From an uncultured Candidatus Saccharibacteria bacterium (GTDB taxonomy: Bacteria > Patescibacteria > Saccharimonadia > Saccharimonadales > UBA4665): 19,764 nucleotides of DNA. Within the stretch, counting starts at the first letter, position 1; every line of letters begins with the position of its first letter. Position numbers and translations under genes: made by a program. Below the pieces are notes generated by a model. The model had not been told where the DNA came from, did not search any database, and saw only the letters and a list, made by a program, of their open reading frames with translations. The stretch covers positions 1-19,764 of the forward strand of contig CAIYEO010000022.1 of NCBI GenBank assembly GCA_903925195.1. The letters are read 5' to 3'. Shown here in pieces: positions 13,864 through 19,587 of the stretch.

Positions 13864-14181
13864 TTGCAAAGACTTTATTCTACCCGCGATGTATCATTGT
13901 TTACGGCAGCACCTATGGCCGCAGTTCTCACTGCAGAGGACATGAAACCAGAAACACTATTTGAAGCAGGTCGTAATCTACTTAGATCATGGGTTATCAT
14001 TAATGCCTTAGGCTATTCATATCATCCTTTTTCGATTGCAATCGACGAAAAGAAAACTTCGCCCAAAGTTGCAGCTGTTGCTGGAGTTCAAGTACCGGTT
14101 GCACTTTACAGAGTTGGAATAGCTAAAAATCCGCCTAATGTGCATAGTAACCGAAAAAAACTTGAATCTGTAATAATTTAA
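13864..14181 (+). pseudogene. C-terminal remnant of a nitroreductase-like protein
   Basis: About 105 residues, opening only from a TTG at 13864. The frame is open back to 13795 inside rpmG but without ATG or Shine-Dalgarno site. The sequence A-P-M-A-A-V-L-T-A-E-D, then F-E-A-G-R-N-L-L-R-S-W-V-I-I-N-A-L-G-Y-S-Y-H-P-F and the end K-N-P-P-N-V-H-S-N-R-K-K resembles the C-terminal third of FMN-dependent nitroreductase family proteins, where an A/E-x-G-[RA]-x-x-[QL]-x-x-x-L-x-A-x-x-x-G-x-x-x-x-P segment is characteristic. The FMN-phosphate-binding N-terminal part is missing. Probably a 5'-truncated, decaying gene; a short functional protein with a non-standard start is the alternative. Confidence 0.5.
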
Positions 14182-14206
14182 TTATAGCTTTGCCGGGCAG
14201 ATGGTT

Positions 14207-15472
14207 CTAACTAAAAATTTTAAAGTATTTCCTATAACCTACAACGCCAATAATTAATGTCAGTCCAACTATACTTAAATATATCTCCATAGATGAATCT
14301 GATTTGGTTGAGCCGAATCCCGTAATAGGGGCATTTATCTTAGCACTAGAAGTGTTAGGTAGTGTTGCCGTATTGGGTAGTGTTGCCGTGTTGGGCGTCG
14401 TTGCCGCAACAGACTTAGCGATTGCATTAGGGTTGTAAGCTGACCAGATGTATCCGGGATTATGTGTATAATCAGGAAAATAACCTGTATTCGTCCCGTT
14501 ATCGGCTGCAAAAATTCTACTTCCATCTGATGATATAGTTACGCTAAACCAATCACCAGATCCAGCATCAGTTTGATCTATCCAGGTAGCTCCACTATCA
14601 CTTGAAATAAAAATATCACCTCCGTTTGAGTAAGTACTGGGTGCTGCAACAATATATTTGTAGTCTGAGGATATTCCAATATTTTTCCATGGGTGATTTC
14701 CGGGGAGATTTAGGTTCAGCCAAGTGGCACCAGAATCCATAGACATATATATAGTGCCACCTGAAGCTGCTAACATGGCTTTTCCGTCTGAAGATATAGT
14801 CACCGTAGACCAAAGGTTTTGGCCTAAACTTGCTTGGGTGGTCCAGGTTACGCCATAGTCATTTGAAGTGAATAAATTATCAGGGTTACCTGCAGTACCT
14901 GCAATAATATCTTTCCCATTCGCTGACATGGCTACAGAAGACCAAAAATGGTTTCCAGCATTTGTCTGCGATGTCCAGGTTACTCCATAGTCGTTTGATG
15001 TAATGATATCTCGTGCTATTCCGTATTTAGTAGCAGCGACTAGGTACTGACCGCTCGACGAAGAGCTAATTGTTGACCATTGTCGCACCCCGGAATTAAT
15101 TTGGTCTGTCCAGGTGACTCCATAATCACTAGACGTATAAATGTCTCCGTACCAGTTGCCAACTACAAGATGACTTCCGTCCGATGAAGAAGCAATATTT
15201 GAAAGCCAATAGTCTGGTACTCCGGTAATATGAACTTGCCATGTTACCCCATAGTCATTAGATGTATATACATCACTATTATTATCTCCTGTAGCGGCTA
15301 AATGGCTACCATCCGATGAAGCGGCTAGGCTATGCCAAGAAGAACTTCCGGCACTGGTGGTAACCCAAGGATTGTCACCAAGTGCGTATGCAGGTACAGT
15401 GAATGACGAACATATTGTAATAATGCTAAGAGTTAGGGAAATGACGGAAAATTTATAATCTAAATGTTTCAT
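14207..15472 (-). CDS. Secreted BNR/Asp-box seven-bladed beta-propeller surface protein with C-terminal anchor
   Basis: 421 residues. A signal peptide spans 1-30 (cleavage after A-Y-A). Seven units of about 42-45 residues follow (about 45-345), each starting W-x-S-[VL]-A-x-S-S-D-G and most carrying an Asp-box S-x-D-x-G-x-T-W: at 71-78, 114-121, 159-166, 203-210, 244-251 and 290-297. The seventh box has decayed. The spacer at 356-377 holds tandem T-L-P-N-T-A repeats. Then come P-I-T-G-F-G (382-387), a membrane segment (about 396-412) and the tail R-K-Y-F-K-I, a sortase-like or membrane-anchored end. Asp-box propellers occur in sialidases and many non-enzymatic surface proteins; no sialidase catalytic residues can be assigned, so the function may be adhesion. 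Predicted leader is short with no Shine-Dalgarno site; TATAAA at 15490-15495 may be its -10. Confidence 0.85.
   Translation of the reverse strand: MKHLDYKFSVISLTLSIITICSSFTVPAYALGDNPWVTTSAGSSSWHSLAASSDGSHLAATGDNNSDVYTSNDYGVTWQVHITGVPDYWLSNIASSSDGSHLVVGNWYGDIYTSSDYGVTWTDQINSGVRQWSTISSSSSGQYLVAATKYGIARDIITSNDYGVTWTSQTNAGNHFWSSVAMSANGKDIIAGTAGNPDNLFTSNDYGVTWTTQASLGQNLWSTVTISSDGKAMLAASGGTIYMSMDSGATWLNLNLPGNHPWKNIGISSDYKYIVAAPSTYSNGGDIFISSDSGATWIDQTDAGSGDWFSVTISSDGSRIFAADNGTNTGYFPDYTHNPGYIWSAYNPNAIAKSVAATTPNTATLPNTATLPNTSSAKINAPITGFGSTKSDSSMEIYLSIVGLTLIIGVVGYRKYFKIFS
14358..14393 (-). repeat. Two tandem 18-bp repeats in the surface-protein stalk
   Basis: Units at 14358-14375 and 14376-14393 are identical except for one base (TATTG versus TGTTG at the end), with a third degenerate copy beginning at 14394. 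They encode the T-L-P-N-T-A repeat in the linker between propeller and C-terminal anchor and could vary in number by slippage. Confidence 0.8.
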
Positions 15473-15873
15473 AGACCAACAAACTCACATTTATAGTTAC
15501 AAGCAACAGACATAATAATAGATATAACTTTAATTTTCATCAGATTCTTATGTATGCAATTACCAAATTTCATATACTTCCCTTGTTGCTAATACTGTAC
15601 ATGGTTATTCATAAAAATAATAATTTTATTGCCTATAGTTATGTGATACGAACATATTCTACGAATTAAAAGTGAATAGGGATTTAAACTAACCCATTTT
15701 TATATTTAATTATTTTTGTCCATATTAAGAAAAGCACGAAAATGAGCCTATTTTAATTAATTGATCTCTAAATAAAAGATTGAAGGATTTTGGTCGGTCA
15801 CCTTAGGACTAATAATGGCTGAGCAGGCCGATCTAGAACCTTGTAGTCTTTCTATTTGTTTTTGTCATCAGGA
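15473..15873. other. Intergenic region between two surface-protein genes
   Basis: About 400 bp of very AT-rich sequence with no credible gene. It should hold the promoter of the BNR protein gene (minus strand; a TATAAA-like -10 at 15495-15490). Near its right end lies one copy of the 26-bp tRNA-3'-end-like repeat (15815-15840), enclosed by a 5-bp inverted repeat GACTA (15807-15811)/TAGTC (15844-15848). A short plus-strand reading frame here (from 15815) is not credible coding. Confidence 0.6.
15815..15840 (-). repeat. 26-bp tRNA-3'-end-like direct repeat, copy 1
   Basis: It matches copy 2 (17348-17373) at 22 of 26 positions in the same orientation. On the minus strand it reads GGTTCTAGA... 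ending ...CTCAGCCA; TTC to CCA spans 23 nt, the exact distance from T54 to A76 in a tRNA. The T-stem and acceptor partners are not preserved, so it is not a functional tRNA. It lies just downstream of the propeller gene that ends at 15874. Confidence 0.6.
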
Positions 15874-17259
15874 TTATCGTATCTTTGAGTACTTGCGGCT
15901 GGCTATTGCAGCAACAAACAGGCTGCCGGCGAGGGCGAGACTGCCTAGTAGCACTTTTCCGAAAGGGTTGCCTAATACTCCAAAGCCGGTAGCAGGCACG
16001 ATTACAGTAGCCGTTATGTTAAGGTCTAGTACGCCCTGGGCACATATGCCGCTGTCGTCAAGTGAACACACTTGGTAAGTCAATGAATCTGGTCCAGTAT
16101 AGCCAGCATTCGGTGTATAGGTAATGGTGCCAGGCGGGTCTACGGCTGTGCCATGTGATGGCCCGCTAACAATCGTTACGGTGGCTGGATCAGGATTACC
16201 ACCTACACCGGTCGTTACATCTATGACTGTACTCTTACCGCTCACTACAGCAGCGGTCTTGGTGCCTGGCAACACTGGCTTATTAGGCATAAGCAGTTGG
16301 CCTATCTGACCTTTATTAACCTCAGTAAACCATATATTTCCGTCAGGACCTTTAGTTATACCGCCCGGAAAACTGTTGGCTGTTGGCACAGTGTATTCCG
16401 AAATGGTGCCGCTGGTAGATATCCGACCAATCTTGTTTGTTGCTTGCTCGGCGAACCATAGCATATTGTCTGAACCCACTGTAATCCCCCATGGTACGGC
16501 GTTGGCAGTAGGTACCAGGTACTGGGTGAAGGTACCACTGGTTGTAACTTTTGTAATGTGGTTGCCACTGAACTCTGTGTACCACAGGTTACCATCGGGT
16601 CCGGTTACAATGTCTTGTGGTTCGGGTGTAGTGCCAGGTGCCACATACTCTGTAACTGCACCACTGGTGGTGATTTTTCCAATTTTATTAGCATTTTGCT
16701 CGGTAAACCAAAGGTTACCATCTGGCCCGGTTACGATATATTGTCCACCGCTAAAAGAAGGTACTATATATGATGTAAAGGTCCCAGTAGGGGTCATTTT
16801 ACCAATCTTGTTAGAGTTGATCTCCGTAAACCACAGATTACCATCGGGGCCCGTAGTGATGCCTCCATACTCGGTTCCGGGTAATTCTGCTGCATACTCT
16901 GTAACTGCACCGCTGGTGGTGATTTTCCCAATGTGGTTGCCACTGAACTCCGTAAACCACAGATTACCATCGGGGCCCGCAGTGATGCTACCTGGTTGAG
17001 CGTTAGAAGTTGGCACAGAATACTCAGTAACCGTGCCGGTAGGCGTAATTTTACCTATATTATTGCCTGTTTGTTCGGTAAACCACAGATTACCATCGGG
17101 CCCAGTTGTGATATGGAATGGCTGAGAGCCAGAACCGGCTGGTACAGTGAACTCATGAATAGACGGCGTAAAAGCACTAGCTATGGCCGGCGTTAATACT
17201 ATAGCCATCAATGTTAATACCCAGCTTAATGAGGCAAGTAAACTAAACTTTTTTTTCAT
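15874..17259 (-). CDS. Secreted Vgb/NHL-type seven-bladed propeller surface protein with Ig-like domain and C-terminal anchor
   Basis: 461 residues. A signal peptide covers 1-29 (A-I-A-S-A before the cut). Seven 42-residue repeats (about 49-330) have the consensus G-I-T-x-G-P-D-G-N-L-W-F-T-E-x-x-x-N-K-I-G-K-I-T, as in virginiamycin B (streptogramin) lyase. A cadherin/Big-like domain follows (about 335-418; S-G-P-S-H-G-T-A, T-I-T-Y-T-P-N-A-G-Y-T-G; C398 and C406 may bond). The end is P-A-T-G-F-G (422-427), a membrane segment (about 435-454) and R-K-Y-S-K-I-R. The added domain and anchor point to a surface or adhesion role rather than antibiotic lyase. AAGGGAG (17276-17270) is a Shine-Dalgarno site 10 nt from the ATG. 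It is visibly richer in GC than the ribosomal block, suggesting transfer. Confidence 0.88.
   Translation of the reverse strand: MKKKFSLLASLSWVLTLMAIVLTPAIASAFTPSIHEFTVPAGSGSQPFHITTGPDGNLWFTEQTGNNIGKITPTGTVTEYSVPTSNAQPGSITAGPDGNLWFTEFSGNHIGKITTSGAVTEYAAELPGTEYGGITTGPDGNLWFTEINSNKIGKMTPTGTFTSYIVPSFSGGQYIVTGPDGNLWFTEQNANKIGKITTSGAVTEYVAPGTTPEPQDIVTGPDGNLWYTEFSGNHITKVTTSGTFTQYLVPTANAVPWGITVGSDNMLWFAEQATNKIGRISTSGTISEYTVPTANSFPGGITKGPDGNIWFTEVNKGQIGQLLMPNKPVLPGTKTAAVVSGKSTVIDVTTGVGGNPDPATVTIVSGPSHGTAVDPPGTITYTPNAGYTGPDSLTYQVCSLDDSGICAQGVLDLNITATVIVPATGFGVLGNPFGKVLLGSLALAGSLFVAAIASRKYSKIR
16282..17115 (-). repeat. Seven tandem ~126-bp repeats encoding propeller blades
   Basis: Blocks of about 126 bp encode the G-P-D-G-N-L-W-F-T-E blades. 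On the plus strand several share the stretch ACCACAGATTACCATCGGG (for example near 16842, 16959 and 17082). The near-identity suggests recent duplication or recombination among blades. It also creates long spurious reading frames on the opposite strand. Confidence 0.85.
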
Positions 17260-17293
17260 GTCTCTTTCTCTCCCTTTAAATGTACTTATGTTT

Positions 17294-17302
17294 AGTATAG
17301 CA
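17294..17302 (-). promoter_or_regulatory. Extended -10 upstream of the Vgb-like gene
   Basis: On the minus strand TGC followed by TATACT (17299-17294). No -35 at proper spacing is seen, which is acceptable for an extended -10. The leader of about 28 nt carries the Shine-Dalgarno site at 17276-17270. Confidence 0.5.
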
Positions 17303-17347
17303 TTATTTGTAAACGCTGGTACTTCATTAACTAAAGTTCGAATCTAT

Positions 17348-17373
17348 ATGGCTGGGCAGGTCTGTCTAGAACC
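17348..17373 (-). repeat. 26-bp tRNA-3'-end-like direct repeat, copy 2
   Basis: Same orientation as copy 1, with 22 of 26 identical bases. On the minus strand it reads GGTTCTAGACAGACC then TGCCCAG-CCA, 23 nt from TTC to CCA. With copy 1 it brackets the Vgb-like gene and its promoter. It lies 28 bp after the stop of the mannosyltransferase, where a hairpin AAGAC/GTCTT (minus strand, about 17375-17398) could serve as a weak terminator. Confidence 0.6.
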
Positions 17374-17400
17374 AAAAGACTCCGCAGGTCGCATGTCTTC

Positions 17401-18510
17401 TTAGCCCCCTGTGTATCCTCCAACAAGCTGTATCAAGAAGTATGACCACAGGATGCTATATGTCGCCATGATTGGCATCGCAAGATATGGCCGACTTTTG
17501 ATTATAGCGAGAACCATCCAGTGCAGGGGAAAGACCATGAATATATAACGGCTTAGTCCATCGAAATTTCCACTCGCAATTGGAGTTAAAATATACAAGA
17601 ACGTATAGATTGAGAAGCTCCAACGATGTCGGCGGACCCAGTATATTAATGTTAAGACCAACAAAATGAATCCGATTGCACTAAATATACTGATTGACGA
17701 CCCGAGCGTACTTATGTATGAGCCACCAAACCGACCCCACGACTTTTCGGCAATCAAAAACTGCACTGGACTACCAAAACTCTGCCACAGATAACCCATA
17801 TAGCACAAAAGTGGGATGGTTGAGACTGCTGTGAAAACAATAATTTTGCGTATGGGTTCTTTATGCTCATACATCATTATGGCAAGTAGCGCGAGCACAA
17901 AAAGCCCATTTAAACGCGTCGTGCATGTCAATGCAGCCAAAGTCGCAGCCAGGTAATAACGTTTTTTTAGGACAAAATATATAGATCCAAGACTCAGTAA
18001 AGCAAATAAGCTTTCAGTATAGACCGCCAGAAGGAAGACACTAGCAGGGTATAATGCAAATAAAAGTATGTTTTGAAGGAGAGGTAAGGTTTTATTTTTA
18101 AATAGTAAGCTTGTAGTCTTTAGATAGAAGTAGTATGCACCTATTAAACAACCCCAGCTCAAGAATACCGCTGAAGTTAACGGGCTAAAACCTAGCAGAG
18201 TTACAGCTCTAATAGTCAACGGATATAGCGGAAAAAAGGCTGTATGTGTTTGTTCCAAGTAGCCAAATCGGGCAATGCTTAGGTAAAAGCGACTGTCCCA
18301 CTTTGCTAGAATATTGAACGGGTTATGTAGTTCCAATGGATAGTTCGCTAAATTTGAGTGGTTACTCGGGATAACTCGGAGACTATACCAACCCAAACAA
18401 AACGAAATAAAAATAAACACCGAACCAAACAAAATTGCCGTTGATATAATGGGGTGTTTACGGTAAACATTTTTGACTGCTAGTGTGAGAGATTGCAACG
18501 TACCAACCAT
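17401..18510 (-). CDS. PIG-V-like membrane mannosyltransferase (GT-C fold)
   Basis: 369 residues with about eight to nine membrane segments. The first large extracytoplasmic loop carries W-D-S-R-F-Y (71-76, with D72 as the likely GT-C catalytic aspartate), R-F-G-Y (81-84) and A-F-F-P-L-Y-P (91-97). Y-T-E-S-L-F-A-L-L-S (164-173) and T-R-L-N-G (198-202) follow. These are hallmarks of the GPI mannosyltransferase II/PIG-V family, which uses lipid-linked mannose donors; bacterial members probably glycosylate surface proteins or lipids. Its neighbours are two secreted surface proteins, which could be its substrates (inference). An extended -10 lies nine bases before the ATG, so translation is probably leaderless. 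Confidence 0.82.
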   Translation of the reverse strand: MVGTLQSLTLAVKNVYRKHPIISTAILFGSVFIFISFCLGWYSLRVIPSNHSNLANYPLELHNPFNILAKWDSRFYLSIARFGYLEQTHTAFFPLYPLTIRAVTLLGFSPLTSAVFLSWGCLIGAYYFYLKTTSLLFKNKTLPLLQNILLFALYPASVFLLAVYTESLFALLSLGSIYFVLKKRYYLAATLAALTCTTRLNGLFVLALLAIMMYEHKEPIRKIIVFTAVSTIPLLCYMGYLWQSFGSPVQFLIAEKSWGRFGGSYISTLGSSISIFSAIGFILLVLTLIYWVRRHRWSFSIYTFLYILTPIASGNFDGLSRYIFMVFPLHWMVLAIIKSRPYLAMPIMATYSILWSYFLIQLVGGYTGG

Positions 18511-18519
18511 AATCTCTCG

Positions 18520-18528
18520 AGTATATCA
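18520..18528 (-). promoter_or_regulatory. Extended -10 of the mannosyltransferase gene
   Basis: On the minus strand TGA followed by TATACT (18525-18520), with nine bases between the -10 and the ATG at 18510. Transcription should begin 0-3 nt before the start codon. Confidence 0.55.
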
Positions 18529-18543
18529 TTGTCATAGCGATAA

Positions 18544-18623
18544 CGACTAACAATCGTCAGTCGCTCTGAGCATGTAAAAGATCCAATACGAAACTATTCG
18601 ACAAAGATAATAAATTAGTCGAA
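18544..18623. repeat. Two short inverted repeats upstream of the mannosyltransferase
   Basis: CGACT (18544-18548)/AGTCG (18559-18563), and TTCGAC (18597-18602)/GTCGAA (18618-18623). Both are perfect but short. They lie in the 216-bp gap upstream of the mannosyltransferase promoter and could be operator sites or chance. Nothing else is recognised in this gap apart from a tRNA-3'-end-like stretch at about 18704-18728. Confidence 0.3.
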
Positions 18624-18726
18624 GATTTGTCAGCTTACCATGAACTCTGATTTCACTTATGCTAATGTATAAAGAATAAGGGTCTGAAATTCTACTGTCA
18701 GATCTGGCAGGGGAGAAGAACTTGAA

Positions 18727-19056
18727 CTACAGTGGGCTACGTCTTAATCTAGCAGCAGTAGCATATTGCATAAAATAATTTTCAAGAGTTAAATCAATGT
18801 TATCGGTAGTCACTGATTCAGCAAATAGCTCTCTTGCATAGAGTAGTTCTCGGACTCCAGATTTTTTTTGTGATACCCAGATTTTAGTAGTTTCATCAAT
18901 TAAATCTAAACCTCGGTAAAATGCTGCCATAGATCTATCCAGTCGACCTTGACGCTTAGCTTTAAGCGCACGTCCAACCTCACTGCCTATATTACCCATC
19001 TGATTAAAGACATCCATTTCATCCCAAGCATCAGAGTCAAAAATGTGATTAGTCAT
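18727..19056 (-). CDS. Small helical protein of unknown function, partner of the DUF5674-like gene
   Basis: 109 residues from the ATG at 19056; a TTG at 19074 would add six residues but lies deeper in the upstream gene. Predicted all-helical, with N-I-G-S-E-V-G-R-A (22-30), a basic stretch A-K-R-Q-G-R-L-D-R, then R-E-L-L-Y-A-R-E-L-F (69-78) and Y-F-M-Q-Y-A-T-A-A-R-L (94-104). I associate such I-G-S-E-V-G-R-A proteins with Patescibacteria; no function is known to me. The start overlaps the end of the DUF5674-like gene by 8 bases, so the two form one translationally coupled unit. A toxin-antitoxin pair or a small complex is possible, but nothing in the sequence proves it. Confidence 0.75.
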   Translation of the reverse strand: MTNHIFDSDAWDEMDVFNQMGNIGSEVGRALKAKRQGRLDRSMAAFYRGLDLIDETTKIWVSQKKSGVRELLYARELFAESVTTDNIDLTLENYFMQYATAARLRRSPL

Positions 19057-19390
19057 GAACTTTTTCTTGTACAATTTCTATTATCTGTTTTTTTACTTCT
19101 GGGTCTAATACATCCTTTGAAGGATTTCCTTGTCTGGGCCTTATATTGATCATCGAGTCAAATTCAATAAAATCATCACTACCGTAATCTGCTGGATGAA
19201 GATTTATGCCCCATAGATCATCTTGCTTCGATCCGTCTTCCAGTAAATAAGCCTCTCCATCTGAATGCATCCCCATATCTAAGACCATAAGTCTTCTCAC
19301 TATATCAACATCTGCCTTAACCATATCTCCATACATTTTTTCGGCCATAGTGTGTATCTCTTTAATACTGATATTATTTATCGATTTCAT
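19049..19390 (-). CDS. DUF5674-like protein
   Basis: 113 residues. Characteristic blocks are E-I-H-T-M-A-E-K-M-Y-G-D-M-V-K-A-x-V-D-I (11-30), M-H-S-D-G-E-A-Y-L-L-E-D-G-S (41-54), D-D-L-W-G-I-N-L-x-P (58-66) and E-F-D-S-M-I-N-I-R-P-R-Q-G-N (77-90), which I recognise as the pattern of DUF5674, a family of unknown function frequent in Patescibacteria. Several conserved acidic, histidine and asparagine residues suggest metal or ligand binding. An extended -10 six bases before the ATG makes it leaderless. First gene of a two-gene unit. Confidence 0.8.
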   Translation of the reverse strand: MKSINNISIKEIHTMAEKMYGDMVKADVDIVRRLMVLDMGMHSDGEAYLLEDGSKQDDLWGINLHPADYGSDDFIEFDSMINIRPRQGNPSKDVLDPEVKKQIIEIVQEKVHD

Positions 19391-19396
19391 GCCTAT

Positions 19397-19405
19397 ATTA
19401 TAGCA
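19397..19405 (-). promoter_or_regulatory. Extended -10 of the DUF5674-like gene
   Basis: On the minus strand TGC followed by TATAAT (19402-19397), with only six bases (19396-19391) before the ATG at 19390. The transcript would begin at or within a base or two of the start codon. Confidence 0.65.
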
Positions 19406-19408
19406 AAA

Positions 19409-19543
19409 ATAGATACATATTGTCCCTATCTAAGTTTTAAGCGTATTGGAATTGGTGATGGTCCCACTAGAAAAACTTTTAACTATGTGGATATAGTTGT
19501 TTCTGAAATAGAAGACGTGTTCAATATTGCTATTGAATTCTAG
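19409..19543 (+). pseudogene. Possible C-terminal gene remnant
   Basis: An open frame of about 45 codons ending in TAG at 19541-19543, without ATG or ribosome-binding site. Its upstream continuation runs antisense through the DUF5674-like gene. The peptide (F-K-R-I-G-I-G-D-G-P-T-R-K-T-F-N-Y-V-D, then V-V-S-E-I-E-D-V-F) looks protein-like in composition but is not recognised. It could be debris of an earlier gene next to the antitoxin, or a chance frame. Confidence 0.25.
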
Positions 19544-19561
19544 GTTACTTTTATGTACAAT
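19533..19561 (+). promoter_or_regulatory. Promoter of the antitoxin gene
   Basis: TTGAAT (-35, 19533-19538), a 17-bp spacer and TACAAT (-10, 19556-19561). The -10 lies within the left arm and spacer of the TGTACA palindrome, so a bound repressor would block RNA polymerase. Confidence 0.6.
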
Positions 19562-19572
19562 ACAAATGTACA
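19554..19572. promoter_or_regulatory. Palindromic operator of the antitoxin gene
   Basis: TGTACA (19554-19559) and TGTACA (19567-19572) separated by 7 bp; each half is itself a palindrome, and together they form an inverted repeat overlapping the -10. Type II antitoxins of the Phd/YefM group typically bind such sites to autoregulate. Confidence 0.6.
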
Positions 19573-19587
19573 TTAGAAAGGATTAAC

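Noticed and set aside
15815..16078. Plus-strand frame starting in the 26-bp repeat
   Set aside because: It runs antisense through the 3' end of the Vgb-like gene, has no Shine-Dalgarno site and gives an implausible peptide.
16376..16999. Long plus-strand frame (207 codons) opposite the Vgb-like gene
   Set aside because: It is produced by the 126-bp repeats; the minus frame has signal peptide, conserved blades and anchor, and the plus frame has no promoter or family match.
16282..17115. CRISPR-like array
   Set aside because: The regularly spaced similar segments are 126-bp coding repeats of propeller blades without unique spacers; no cas genes are present.
17340..17420. A complete tRNA gene around copy 2 of the 26-bp repeat
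   Set aside because: The T-stem pairs poorly, no D-arm or matching 5' acceptor strand is found, and position 57 is T instead of a purine.
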